64,000 nt of DNA from Flavobacteriales bacterium UBA2669. GTDB taxonomy: Bacteria > Bacteroidota > Bacteroidia > Flavobacteriales_E > Vicingaceae. Positions 42,901 to 52,300 of the stretch are shown here, in pieces; position 1 is the first letter of the stretch; the number at the start of each line of letters is the position of its first letter. The notes under the pieces are model-generated. The model was not told the DNA's origin. It ran no database searches and saw only the letters and a list, made by a program, of their open reading frames with translations. The translations under genes were made by a program, and so were the position numbers. Location of the stretch: assembly GCA_002359215.1 (NCBI GenBank), contig DEMN01000013.1:211146-275145 (forward strand). The letters are read 5' to 3'.

Positions 42901-43738
42901 AGGTAAAGTAAGTGTAACTAATGGTGATTTCTCATTCAGTTTTGTAGTTCCTAAAGATATTTCTTATACTTATGGTGTTGGTAAGGTCAGTTATTATACT
43001 GAAAACAGATTGGAGGATGGACACGGCTATTTTGATGGTTTTTATATTGGAGGAATGGCTGATAGTATTGCTGCCGATAACCAAGGTCCTGATTTGGAAC
43101 TATACATGAATGACGATAATTTTATTAGCGGTGGAATGACAGATGAAAATCCAAGTTTATTAGCTTTTGTTGAAGACATTCATGGTATAAACATGGTTGG
43201 AAATGGTATTGGACATGATATCATTGCTATTTTAGACGACAAAACAGAACAGCCTTTTGTTCTTAATGATTTTTACGAAGCTGATTTAAACAGCTACCAG
43301 AAAGGTACAATACGTTTTCCTTTTAAAGATTTAGAAGAAGGCAGACACAAATTAACATTAAAAGTTTGGGATGTTTATAACAACTCATCAGAAGCTACTT
43401 TAGAATTTGTTGTGGTTAAATCTAAAGACTTAGTACTAGATAAAGTATATAATTATCCTAATCCTTTTACCACTTACACGGAGTTTTGGTTTGAACACAA
43501 CCAACCTGGAAAACCTATGTATGCACAAGTACAAATATTTACTATTACCGGAAAATTAATTCAAACATTAGAACAAAATATTTTAAATGAAGGCTTTCGC
43601 TCTTCCTCTATAACTTGGGATGGTTTAGATGCTTTTGGCGACCAAATAGGAAGAGGTGTTTATGTGTACAAACTTAGAGTTAGAGCAGAAAACATGTCAG
43701 TTGCAGAAAAAATTCAAAAACTGGTAATTCTAAGGTAA
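39917..43738 (+). CDS. porU: Type IX secretion system sortase PorU
   Basis: A 1273-residue surface cysteine protease (peptidase family C25, gingipain-like) that removes the C-terminal sorting domain of T9SS substrates and attaches them to lipid on the cell surface. The signal peptide is residues 1-21. The catalytic domain has His787 in NYTGHGGEVGWAHE and Cys821 in ITATCEFSRFDD. Upstream are QDIVAIRDFIRMLYN and LLLFGDGSYDNKN, and DIAIGRLPVKS lies between. The C-terminus has its own sorting-type domain (YNYPNPFTTYTEFWFEH ... GRGVYVYKLRV) that PorU is known to keep. porV follows 105 bases downstream, and gldJ lies in the divergent operon. Confidence 0.96.
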   Translation: MFYSKLLSTALSLLLPLSFLAGNVIVEKTITWDLTVQKSTEFVTQKNNSRWFPSFNNMDFIAEKDFLAIYFDRILLNQERLIDINIININYESISFEEIQNMYGFDYLPNDIELKFFNGIEKKTNYGFYNFIPIIHDKNSGTYKKVISYKFELITEKTIVNQKNKNLTLNSVLESGDWYKIGVSKDGVFKLTYDFLKDLGLDVDNINPANIKVYGNGGKMLPLLNSDYRPDDLQQNAIHIAGENDGVFDKEDYVLFYGQSPNTWEFNTVSNRFTHKNNLFSDTSFYFITASNTGQPSKRITSQPSLSGATTNVTSFSDYAYHEKDIVNLIKSGQEWFGEVFDIRTSYNFNFNAPNLDINTPIQVEVFVAARSNNTSTFTISTNSNSFNISCGSVDLNSYTSSFATTSSNATSFIATNDIVNIGITYNRPNSLSTGWLNKIELNYRRNLSMNGNQLFFRDINSVGVGNIASFNISNAGTISKIWDVSDPFNIKEINFTLSGGIASFVATTDSLREFIALTNNFETQVSSLGKVENQNLHGITQTDMIIVSHPIFLSHAGQIADFHSNEGLNVIIVTPQQIYNEFSSGSQDIVAIRDFIRMLYNRATISTDLPKYLLLFGDGSYDNKNRLTSNTNFVPTFQSVNSTNPLGTASYVSDDFYGMLDLSEGVWNGPEIMDIAIGRLPVKSQQEANNVVNKIINYNITTTLDDWRNDVVFVGDDEDANNIHMRQANEIADTIMSQYKPYNVNKILIDAYKQIATPGGNRYPEVNDEIDKAVNNGSLIINYTGHGGEVGWAHERILTVPMINNWANQRGYPLVITATCEFSRFDDPSRTSAGELVLLNKNGGIALLTTVRTVFSGPNFALNKTLFDIIFTKNNIEDKTLGEIFTETKNLTNGGTNNRNFTLLGDPALKLAYPNHEVITTKLNNINVSSIDTIKALQKVTIEGYIQNRSGQKLTNFNGIIKPTVFDKSKTITTLQNDGGNAMQFNLQTSKLFKGKVSVTNGDFSFSFVVPKDISYTYGVGKVSYYTENRLEDGHGYFDGFYIGGMADSIAADNQGPDLELYMNDDNFISGGMTDENPSLLAFVEDIHGINMVGNGIGHDIIAILDDKTEQPFVLNDFYEADLNSYQKGTIRFPFKDLEEGRHKLTLKVWDVYNNSSEATLEFVVVKSKDLVLDKVYNYPNPFTTYTEFWFEHNQPGKPMYAQVQIFTITGKLIQTLEQNILNEGFRSSSITWDGLDAFGDQIGRGVYVYKLRVRAENMSVAEKIQKLVILR

Positions 43739-43811
43739 TTTCCTTTCACAATAACTTTAAATTTTATTCGTTTAGTGTAGTCAAATATTAAAATTTAACT
43801 ACTTATATTGT

Positions 43812-43819
43812 TATATTTG
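43812..43819 (+). promoter_or_regulatory. -7 box of porV
   Basis: TATATTTG at 43812-43819, 24 bases before the porV ATG, matches TAnnTTTG. It allows porV, ispF and murB to be transcribed apart from porU. Confidence 0.5.
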
Positions 43820-43843
43820 CCATCCTATTTTTTAAAAAATTAA

Positions 43844-45058
43844 ATGAAACGAATTATTTTAAGTCTATTAATTGTATCATTTTGCTCTACAATTAAAGCA
43901 CAAGAGAAAAAAAGTATTCTCCAACTAAATACAATTACAACAGCAGTGCCTTTTTTATTAATTGCACCCGATTCAAGACATGGAGCACTTGGTGATGCAG
44001 GTGTAGCATCTTCTCCTGATGCAAACTCTATGCACTGGAATGGTTCTAAAATGGCTTTTATAGAAAAAGAAATGGGTATTTCCATTTCATACACTCCTTG
44101 GTTAAGAGACTTAGTTCCTGATATTAACTTATCTTATATTAGTATTTACAAAAAAATTGGCGATGGAGATCATGCTATTGGTTCATCATTAAGATTTTTC
44201 TCTTTAGGAGATATTAAATTTACTGATGAAAGAGGAAATCCCATAGGAGATTTTACACCTAATGAATGGGCCTGGGATGTTGGCTACAGTAGAAAACTAA
44301 GTGATAGGTTTTCTGCCGGTATTGCAGGTAGATACATTTATTCTAACCTTACCGGAGGAATTGATGTTGCTGGATCTAATACAAAAGCAGGAACTTCATT
44401 CGCTGCAGATGTTTCTGCATTTTATACCAATCCGGATGCTGTCTTATTTGATCAAGATGTTATTTTTAATGCAGGATTAAATATCTCTAATATTGGAGCT
44501 AAAATTTCTTATACAGATGATGCCATCAAAGACTTTATTCCAATTAACTTGAGATTAGGCCAATCGCTAACTTTTGTAATGGATGAATATAATTCCATAA
44601 CTATTTTAACTGATATAAATAAATTGTTAGTTCCTACTCCACCTGAATATGCAACAGATGATTCCGGAAGACCAATTATAGATCCTGCTACCGGAGAACA
44701 AGAAATTGAATCAGGAAAAAACCCTGATGTGCCTGTAGTAACAGGAATTTTTCAATCCTTTAATGATGCTCCCGGAGGATTTGGAGAAGAAATGAGAGAA
44801 ATTAATATTTCTGCAGGTTTAGAATATTGGTACAACAAGCAATTTGCTGCACGTTTTGGTTATTTTCATGAACACTCTACGAAAGGGAATAGAAAGTTTT
44901 TTACTGCTGGTGCCGGACTTAAACTAAGCGTTTTTAGTATTGACTTCTCTTATTTATTTTCTACTGTTGCCAGAAATCCTCTTGCTAATACTATTCGTTT
45001 TACACTACGTTTTGATTTTGATGATTTTAAATCTCAAAATGAATCTACTACTAATTAA
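43844..45058 (+). CDS. porV: Type IX secretion system outer-membrane protein PorV (LptO)
   Basis: A 404-residue FadL-like outer-membrane barrel that shuttles T9SS substrates from the translocon SprA to the PorU sortase complex. The signal peptide ends STIKAQ. The family N-terminus follows: LNTITTAVPFLLIAPDSRHGALGDAGVASSPDANSMHWN. Barrel motifs include GSSLRFFSLGDIKFTDERG, WAWDVGYSRKLSDRFSAGIAGRYIYSN and the C-terminal ANTIRFTLRFDF. Length is normal. Its stop is 5 bases before ispF, so isoprenoid and peptidoglycan precursor genes share its transcript. Confidence 0.95.
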   Translation: MKRIILSLLIVSFCSTIKAQEKKSILQLNTITTAVPFLLIAPDSRHGALGDAGVASSPDANSMHWNGSKMAFIEKEMGISISYTPWLRDLVPDINLSYISIYKKIGDGDHAIGSSLRFFSLGDIKFTDERGNPIGDFTPNEWAWDVGYSRKLSDRFSAGIAGRYIYSNLTGGIDVAGSNTKAGTSFAADVSAFYTNPDAVLFDQDVIFNAGLNISNIGAKISYTDDAIKDFIPINLRLGQSLTFVMDEYNSITILTDINKLLVPTPPEYATDDSGRPIIDPATGEQEIESGKNPDVPVVTGIFQSFNDAPGGFGEEMREINISAGLEYWYNKQFAARFGYFHEHSTKGNRKFFTAGAGLKLSVFSIDFSYLFSTVARNPLANTIRFTLRFDFDDFKSQNESTTN

Positions 45059-45063
45059 TTATT

Positions 45064-45543
45064 ATGAAAATACGAGTAGGGTTTGGTTTTGATGTTCATC
45101 AATTGGAAGAAGGAAAAGATTTTTGGCTTGGTGGTATAAAAATCCCTCACACCAAAGGTGCTGTTGGTCACTCTGATGCTGATGTACTAATTCACACTAT
45201 TTGCGATGCTCTTTTAGGTGCTGCCAACTTAAGAGATATTGGTTTTCATTTTCCCCCAACCGATAATACATACAAAGGAATTGATAGTAAAATTCTTTTA
45301 AAAGATGTAGTAAAATTAATTACTGACAAAGGATATTCTATTGGCAACATTGACGCTACTATTGCTTTACAACAGCCTAAGATCAATCCTTTTATTCCAC
45401 AAATTAAAACTACCCTTTGCCCTATTCTTGAAATTGACGAAGAAGATTTATCCATTAAAGCAACCACTACAGAAAAATTAGGCTTTGAAGGCAGAGAAGA
45501 AGGTGTTTCTGCGTATGCAGTTGTACTTATTCAAAAATCGTAA
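45064..45543 (+). CDS. ispF: 2-C-methyl-D-erythritol 2,4-cyclodiphosphate synthase
   Basis: A 159-residue zinc enzyme of the methylerythritol phosphate pathway, which cyclises CDP-ME-2-phosphate with release of CMP. Zinc ligands are in the DVH motif (GFGFDVHQL) and in the IHTICDAL helix. HSDADVLIHTICDALLGAA is the family signature; the flexible-loop region is DIGFHFPPTDNTYKG. The CMP site is in KATTTEKLGFEGREEG. Length is normal. It is 5 bases after porV and 5 bases before murB. Confidence 0.97.
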   Translation: MKIRVGFGFDVHQLEEGKDFWLGGIKIPHTKGAVGHSDADVLIHTICDALLGAANLRDIGFHFPPTDNTYKGIDSKILLKDVVKLITDKGYSIGNIDATIALQQPKINPFIPQIKTTLCPILEIDEEDLSIKATTTEKLGFEGREEGVSAYAVVLIQKS

Positions 45544-45548
45544 TCTTT

Positions 45549-46556
45549 ATGTCCTTACAAGAAAATATTTCACTACGCCCTCACAACACTTTTGGCATAG
45601 ATGTAAAAACAAAAAAGTTAGCAACTATTAAAAGTGTTGATGAACTCAAAAACACTTTAAGTAACAACCTTCTACCTTTATATATACTTGGCGGAGGAAG
45701 CAATATTCTTTTTACCAAAGATTTTGATGGTCTAATCATTAAAAACGAACTAAAAGGCATACAGCTTATCAACGAAAATGAAAATGAAGTCTATTTAAAA
45801 GTAGCTTCGGGCGAAGTATGGCACGAGTTTGTTTGCTTTTGTATTGAAAATAACTATTGCGGCATTGAAAACCTATCTTTAATTCCTGGAAGTGTTGGAG
45901 CTTCTCCCATGCAAAATATTGGTGCTTACGGAGTGGAAGTAAAAGATTTCATCACCGAAGTAGAAGCCTTACATTTAAAATCATTAAAAATCACTCATTT
46001 TTCTACTAACGATTGTGAGTTTGATTACCGAAGCAGCATTTTTAAAACCAAAGAAAAAGGCAACTATTTTATTACCGCTGTAACGTTTAGATTAAATAAG
46101 CAACCTAACATCAATACTAGTTACGGAGCTATTCAATCAGAATTGGAAGCAATGGGAATTAATAATCCTACCATAAAAGATGTAAGCAAAGCGGTAATCA
46201 ACATCCGACAAAGTAAATTACCCGACCCTAAAGAAATTGGTAATGCTGGAAGTTTTTTTAAAAATCCTTCTGTAAGTAATGAAAAAGCTGAACAACTAAA
46301 AAAAGACTTCCCAGAAATACCCAACTATCCACAAAATAACGGAACTACTAAAATTGCCGCAGGTTGGCTAATAGAGCAATGTGGCTATAAAGGAAAGACT
46401 TTTGGAACTTATGGTGTACACAAAAAACAAGCGTTAGTGTTGGTCAATTATAGCAATGCTAAAGGACAAGAAATTTATGATTTGTCTTCTGAGATAATTA
46501 ATGCTGTAAATACTAAATTCGGTATTGAACTGGAAAGAGAAGTGAACGTTCTTTAA
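45549..46556 (+). CDS. murB: UDP-N-acetylenolpyruvoylglucosamine reductase
   Basis: A 335-residue FAD enzyme that reduces UDP-GlcNAc-enolpyruvate to UDP-MurNAc. FAD-binding segments are YILGGGSNILFTKDFDG and GIENLSLIPGSVGASPMQNIGAYGVEV. The catalytic serine is in GNAGSFFKNP, and the C-terminal IPNYPQNNGTTKIAAGWLIEQCGYKG closes the substrate site. The length and the middle region are those of the E. coli-like type I enzyme. It is 5 bases after ispF. Its last 4 bases overlap the end of the convergent lipoprotein gene; no terminator is visible between them. Confidence 0.96.
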   Translation: MSLQENISLRPHNTFGIDVKTKKLATIKSVDELKNTLSNNLLPLYILGGGSNILFTKDFDGLIIKNELKGIQLINENENEVYLKVASGEVWHEFVCFCIENNYCGIENLSLIPGSVGASPMQNIGAYGVEVKDFITEVEALHLKSLKITHFSTNDCEFDYRSSIFKTKEKGNYFITAVTFRLNKQPNINTSYGAIQSELEAMGINNPTIKDVSKAVINIRQSKLPDPKEIGNAGSFFKNPSVSNEKAEQLKKDFPEIPNYPQNNGTTKIAAGWLIEQCGYKGKTFGTYGVHKKQALVLVNYSNAKGQEIYDLSSEIINAVNTKFGIELEREVNVL

Positions 46557-47131
46557 GACTTATTCTTCTTTTCAAACTCTTTTACAATTTCATCGAGCGA
46601 TTTTCCTTGTAATTTAATAGACTCTTTAGCACTTTCTGCCAAAGGATGATCGGGATATTTATCTATAAATTCTTGATATAACATTTTAGCATTTTCATCT
46701 TCATTAAGCATATCTCCAACAATAGTTGCTTTATAAAACAAAGCTAAAGGAGCTCTTTCATGATCAGGGTCTCTTTCTAACAATCCATTAAGGTGTTTAA
46801 TAGCTAAATGCGGTTTGTTTATTGCTTTTGCTAATTCTCCTGCTCTAAACTGATATTCTTTAGAGATACTTTCAAAACTATGGTGTTTTAAAAAATCTTC
46901 GTAAGCTAATAATAATTTTTCTGCAACTTCTCTATGAACCCCAGTAGTGTCATTTGCCAAAATCAACGAATAATTATCAATTAAAGCAATTCTTTCTTCA
47001 ATAGTATCAACTATGGTGTCTTTTACTTCTTCGTTTTTTTCAATAACAATATCTTGGTCTGAAGAACCTGAACAAGCTACAAAAACACCTAATAAGGCAA
47101 CACTCATAAAAATTAATGCTTTTTTTATCAT
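46553..47131 (-). CDS. TPR-repeat lipoprotein
   Basis: A 192-residue lipoprotein with lipobox LLGVFVAC (lipidated Cys20). It has acidic residues after the cysteine and helical repeats of TPR type (EYQFRAGELAKAINKPHLAIKHLNGLLERDPDHERAPLALFYKATIVGDML; AKMLYQEFIDKYPDHPLAESAKESI). The layout resembles YbgF/BamD-like tetratricopeptide proteins of the envelope, but no specific role can be given. It overlaps def by 4 bases (ATGA type junction) and is co-transcribed with it. Confidence 0.85.
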   Translation of the reverse strand: MIKKALIFMSVALLGVFVACSGSSDQDIVIEKNEEVKDTIVDTIEERIALIDNYSLILANDTTGVHREVAEKLLLAYEDFLKHHSFESISKEYQFRAGELAKAINKPHLAIKHLNGLLERDPDHERAPLALFYKATIVGDMLNEDENAKMLYQEFIDKYPDHPLAESAKESIKLQGKSLDEIVKEFEKKNKS

Positions 47132-47706
47132 AATGATTTATTTTTTAATAATGGAAATTTCATTCTGTAACCAACTTTAATTTCACCTTTAGTAATAGCG
47201 TTTAGTCGGCTTTTAATTAATTGTTTTTTTAAGGGGTTGATTTTATCGACAAACAATACACCTTCAATATGGTCATACTCGTGCTGTACAACTCTTGCTC
47301 CTAATCCATCTAACTTTTCTTCCACCAATTCAAAGTTTTCATTGTAATATTCAATAGTCAGTTCAGGTTTTCTAGCAACTTCTTCTCTAATTCCGGGAAT
47401 ACTTAAACAACCTTCTTCAAACTTCCATTCTTTGCCTTTTTCTTCAATAATAATAGGATTGATGAATACGCGCTTAAAACCTTCTAATTCAGGAGCCTCT
47501 CCATCTTCATTAAAGCCTGCTGCATCGACAATAAACAAACGTATAGGTAATCCTATTTGTGGAGCTGCCAACCCAACGCCTTTTGAGTGATACATGGTTT
47601 CAAACATATCAGCAATAAGTTGTTTTAAGTCAGGATAGTTAGCATCTATCTCTTCGGTTTCCTTTCTCAAAACCGGATCTCCGTAAGCTACAATTGGTAA
47701 TATCAT
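47128..47706 (-). CDS. def: Peptide deformylase
   Basis: A 192-residue iron metalloprotease that removes the formyl group from new proteins. All three family motifs are present: GVGLAAPQIG (motif 1), EGCLSIPG with the metal-binding cysteine (motif 2), and QHEYDHIEG with the two metal histidines and the catalytic glutamate (motif 3). Length is normal for type I enzymes of Bacteroidota. A promoter pair (TTG, 22 bases, TAATTTTG) ends only 4 bases before the ATG, implying a leaderless or near-leaderless message. Confidence 0.97.
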   Translation of the reverse strand: MILPIVAYGDPVLRKETEEIDANYPDLKQLIADMFETMYHSKGVGLAAPQIGLPIRLFIVDAAGFNEDGEAPELEGFKRVFINPIIIEEKGKEWKFEEGCLSIPGIREEVARKPELTIEYYNENFELVEEKLDGLGARVVQHEYDHIEGVLFVDKINPLKKQLIKSRLNAITKGEIKVGYRMKFPLLKNKSL

Positions 47707-47710
47707 AAAA

Positions 47711-47743
47711 CAAAATTAGCAATATTTTTTGTTTCTTTGTCAA
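47711..47743 (-). promoter_or_regulatory. Promoter of def, abutting the start codon
   Basis: On the minus strand, TTG at 47743-47741 and TAATTTTG at 47718-47711, 22 bases apart. Only 4 bases separate the -7 box from the ATG. Confidence 0.55.
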
Positions 47744-47782
47744 CGATTATTTTATCATCAATTTTTAACCTTCCATAACAAA

Positions 47783-48781
47783 ATGAAATACCTATTATTT
47801 ACGCTTACTTTTTTATCTTTTATTGCTTGTAATACAAGTTCCGAAAAAAAAGCTCCTAACGAGGTAAAAGGTTATGCCCAAGGTACAACCTACCAAATTT
47901 TATACATAGATGACAGAAATTTTCAACGTTCGGTAGATTCTATTTTAATTGCCATAGATAATTCGCTATCTACCTACAACAAACGTTCTATTATCACTAA
48001 TTTTAATCAGGCAGATAGTGCATTAGAAGTTGATGCTTATTTTATTGATGTTTTTAATATGGCTAAAGAGGTTTACACAACAACAGGAGGTGCTTTTAAT
48101 CCTACTGTTATGCATTTAGTAAATGCTTGGGGATTTGGCTTTAAAAACACCGAAAAGACAGATAGTGCTACTATTGATAGTTTATTGCAATTCACCAATT
48201 TTGATTTAATTACCATTGAAAACAATATTGCCATTAAGCAAAATAAAAATATGATGTTAGACTTTAACGCTATAGCTCAAGGCTATACTGTTGATGTACT
48301 TGCTAATTTTTTTGATAAAAAAAATGTGAAAAATTACATGATAGAAGTTGGTGGAGAAATTATTGCCAAAGGAAAAAATGCAGCAAAGAAACCTTGGCGA
48401 ATAGGCATAGACAAACCTGTAGAAAATCAAGAAGAAAGAATATTAGAAGCTGTTATTAAATTAGAAAATGCTGCGTTAGCAACATCTGGCAATTACAGAA
48501 AATTTTATGAAAAAGATGGTGTTAAATATTCCCATACCATTAACCCTGTTACCGGTTATCCTGTCAGACATACCTTATTAAGTGCTACTGTGGTTACTGA
48601 CAACTGTGCTTTAGCAGATGCTTACGCCACTGCTTTTATGGTTGTTGGACTAGAAAAAAGCAAAGAAATTTTAAAAACCAACCCAACTTTAGAGGCTTTG
48701 CTTATTTATACTAATGAAGATGGCACCTTAAGCTCCTACTCCACTCCAAAACTTGCTGAAGCTATTGAAGTTGTTGAGTAA
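47783..48781 (+). CDS. apbE: FAD:protein FMN transferase (ApbE), lipoprotein
   Basis: A 332-residue exported enzyme that attaches FMN covalently to threonines of proteins such as NqrB/NqrC and RnfG/D. The signal peptide with lipobox FLSFIAC (Cys16) sets the start. An upstream in-frame start at 47729 would put 18 unrelated residues before it. Motifs include KGYAQGTTYQILY, STYNKRSIITNFN, GAFNPTVMHLVNAWGFG, MLDFNAIAQGYTVDVLANFF, YMIEVGGEIIAKG and the metal-binding C-terminal TDNCALADAYATAFMVVG. Nqr or Rnf targets are not in the window. Confidence 0.93.
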   Translation: MKYLLFTLTFLSFIACNTSSEKKAPNEVKGYAQGTTYQILYIDDRNFQRSVDSILIAIDNSLSTYNKRSIITNFNQADSALEVDAYFIDVFNMAKEVYTTTGGAFNPTVMHLVNAWGFGFKNTEKTDSATIDSLLQFTNFDLITIENNIAIKQNKNMMLDFNAIAQGYTVDVLANFFDKKNVKNYMIEVGGEIIAKGKNAAKKPWRIGIDKPVENQEERILEAVIKLENAALATSGNYRKFYEKDGVKYSHTINPVTGYPVRHTLLSATVVTDNCALADAYATAFMVVGLEKSKEILKTNPTLEALLIYTNEDGTLSSYSTPKLAEAIEVVE

Positions 48782-48793
48782 ATAAATTGTCAA

Positions 48794-49336
48794 TTATTTG
48801 CTATTTACGATTTTATTAAACACATCCCAAACCACCACACCAACACTTACAGAAATATTTAATGAATGTTTGGTACCATATTGCGGAATTTCAACTACTT
48901 CATCTACTTCATTAATTACTTCTTGCTCTACACCAAGTACTTCATTTCCGAATATTAATGCCAATGGTTCATCTTTGCTACATTTAAAATCATTCAGCAT
49001 GGTGCTATTTTCTGTCTGCTCAATAGCAATAAGTTTATGGTTCAAACTTTTTAACTCATTAACAGCTTCAATGGTTGAGCTAAAATATTTCCATTCAACG
49101 GTTTCTGTTGCTCCTAAAGCAGTTTTTTGTATTTCTCTGTGAGGTGGCTGAGCGGTAATACCACATAAATAAATTGCTTTAATTAAAAATGCATCCGCTG
49201 TTCTGAATACCGATCCTATATTGTTTAAACTTCTAATATTATCTAATACGATAATTATTGGTTGTTTTTGTTCTTGCTTAAAATCATCCTCACTCAACCT
49301 GTTTAACTCGTCATTAGCTACTTTTCTATACTTCAT
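48794..49336 (-). CDS. SpoU-family RNA 2'-O-methyltransferase
   Basis: A 180-residue SPOUT-class enzyme with the trefoil-knot SAM site. Motif 1 is NNIGSVFRTADAF, motif 2 is LALIFGNEVLGV, and motif 3 is VEIPQYGTKHSLNISVSVGVVVWDV. These proteins methylate ribose in tRNA or rRNA. The short form without an N-terminal substrate-binding domain resembles TrmL and TrmH-type enzymes, so the exact nucleotide cannot be given. It converges on apbE with 12 bases between the stops and no visible hairpin. Confidence 0.9.
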   Translation of the reverse strand: MKYRKVANDELNRLSEDDFKQEQKQPIIIVLDNIRSLNNIGSVFRTADAFLIKAIYLCGITAQPPHREIQKTALGATETVEWKYFSSTIEAVNELKSLNHKLIAIEQTENSTMLNDFKCSKDEPLALIFGNEVLGVEQEVINEVDEVVEIPQYGTKHSLNISVSVGVVVWDVFNKIVNSK

Positions 49337-49384
49337 TAATCGTTATTTGTTAATCATCAATCTCTAATCTCTCATTTCCTATCA

Positions 49385-52300
49385 TCACTCCTCTTTCCAT
49401 TCGCTATTTCTTCCTGGTGTATAAGGACTTGGTGTTATGGCTAACTTTTTCTCTAGTGCTTCTATTTTTTTAACACTTTGTTGTACCATCGTCAATACAG
49501 GTTCGTACTCATTTTTAGCAATAGTAATATTATCTTTTGAAGTGGTTGTTGGTGCTGATGTAGAATTCCACAGACCATAAACTACCGTTTCTATTCTATC
49601 CATAATACTTGGATAAGTTTCAAACTCATACTTCGCAATAGTGTTATCTCCATAAAGCATAATACTTACTTTTTCTAATTCAGCTTGTATTTTTTGTACT
49701 TCTTCCAACAAACTAACATCTACAGACGGAAAAGTTTGAATGGCTTTTTTGATATGAGCTAACCTATCTTTAACCTCTCCCATTAGTTTACCTGTTCCTT
49801 GTACAGAACGTCTTAATTCTGCTACTTCTTTTTGAAACACCAACAATGCTTTTTTATCTGCGGCTGCTAAACTATTGTTATTCAATAAATCAATTTCAAA
49901 AGATTTAGGCTCTGCCAACTGAGTTACTTTTCCGTTATCATCTAAATACATGGTTACAGAATAAGTTCCCGGTAAAGCTAGCTGCCCCACATCAAAAGAA
50001 CCATATCTATCTGGTTTAATTTCTTTAAGTTTTATAGGCGTTGTAGTGGTATATCTATAATTCCAAACCACCTTATTAATCCCAGCCTTAGCTTCAGAAG
50101 TAATTTTTTGGACTTCACTACCTGATGCATCTTTTATTACAAATAAGAAATAAGGTTTTTCTTCTGTAGCTTCTTTTCTTATTTCATCAAAAGAAGGATA
50201 ATAATCATCTGTATTTTTCTTTTCTAACGCTTTTCTTTTTTCTTTAGCTGTTTTTAACGTATCACTAAAATAATAAGTAATTACAGCCCCTAAAGGTTTG
50301 TTTTCGGCAGTAAAATAACTTTCGCCTTGAGATGCTTTATCTCTTCCACCCAAAGGTTGAGAGGGAATGTACATTAATCCTTTTTTTATGTCGAACAAAT
50401 GTGCTTTTTTCTTCAATAATTCTTTGTCAGCCAATTCTCTTAAAGGGGCATAATTATCTAATACAAAAAATCCTCTGCCAAAAGACCCCAACACTAAATC
50501 ATTCTCTCTTTCTTGAATTTCCATATCTCTAATAGCAATGGTAGGCACTCCCGACTTTAATTGAAACCATTTTTCTCCTCCATTAAGCGTTACAAAAACG
50601 CCAAACTCTGTCCCTGCAAATAATAAATCTGGATTTTTATGATCTTCTGCAAGTGAATATACCGCTCCGCTTTTAGGTAAATTTCCTGTGATAGATTTCC
50701 AACTTTTTCCTGCATCTTCACTTTTTAATAAATAAGGAGTAAAATCCCCTCTTTTATGATTATTGAAAACTGCATAAACCGTTTTTTGATTATGTTTCGA
50801 TGCTTTAAGCATATTCACATAAGTCATTTCTGGTACATCTGCAAATTTCTCGTATTTCTCCCAAGAATTACCGCCATTTTCACTCACCTGAATTAAACCA
50901 TCATCTGTTCCAACATAGAGTAATCCTTCTTTTAATGGAGATTCATCTAAAGCAACAATGTTTCCGTAAATAGTAGTAGATTTATTTTTCATTACCGCAT
51001 CCATACTCCAAACTTTACCCATTACCTTCATTTTATTTCTATCTAACTGACGCGTCAAATCACCACTTACTTCCTCCCAACTATTTCCTCTATCATTACT
51101 TTTAAAGAGTTTATTGGCAGCAAAATACAATCTCTTGTGCTCATGGGGACTAATCAATAACGGAGCATCCCAATTCCATCTATAAGCTGGTTGTCCTTGC
51201 TTTGGAAATGGTTGAATTGGCACTTTTTCTCCACTATTTTTTTCATATCTTACCAACCAGCCATATTGAGCTTGAGAATAAACAATGTTGGGATCAACTG
51301 GATCAACCTGAGATTCAAAGCCATCACCACCATTAGTAATAAACCAATCTGAATTTACAATTCCTGCATGGTTTGTTGTGTTTGAAGGACCTCCAATACT
51401 GTTATTATCTTGAGTCCCTCCATAGATGTAATAAAAAGGTAACGTATTATCTACAGTAACTTTGTAAAATTGAGTTACAGGCAAGTTCGTTTTATATTGA
51501 TAAGTTGTCCCTCCATCCCAAGTTTCATAAATACCACCATCTGTTCCTATTAAAAAATGATTAGTGTTATTAGGGTTTATCCAAATACAATGGTTATCCA
51601 CATGTTTATGTTTTTCTCCCGTTTTTTTAAACGTTTTTCCACCATCTTCAGTATGATGCAACCAAGTATCCATTGCGTAAACTTTTTCAGGATTTTTTGG
51701 GTCGCAAATTATTTCTTGATAATAATTTCCGCTAGTGGAGTAATCACCTCTTTTTTCCCATGAAGCACCTCTATTGTTGCTTCTGTAAAAACCACCATTT
51801 TTATCATTGGCAGCTTCTACAATAGCATATATAAATTCCGGATTAGCAGGAGAAATTGCCAAACCAATTCTTCCAATATCTTCTTTAGGCAATCCTTTAT
51901 TCACTTTTTCCCAAGTTTTACCGCCATCAGTTGTTTTATGAATTCCTGATTCTGGACCACCACCAACATAAGTAAAAACATGTCTTCTGCGTTGGTGAGC
52001 TGCTGCATAAAGCACATCGGGATTTCTTGGGTCCATCACTATTTCAGAAATTCCTGTATCATCACTAATAAACAAAACTCTTTCCCAAGTTTTACCGCCA
52101 TCAGTTGTTTTATAAACACCTCTTTCTCCCCCTTCTTTCCATAAAGGACCATAAACTGCAACATAAACTATACTAGAATTTTTAGGATGAACAATAATAT
52201 TTCCGATATGTTCAGAAGTTTTTAACCCCATATTTTTCCATGATTTACCTCCATCAGCAGAAAAATAAATGCCATCGCCATAAGCGACACTTCTTTGGTT

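Noticed and set aside
47729..47782. An upstream in-frame start for apbE
   Set aside because: It would bury the lipoprotein signal peptide, which begins at 47783.
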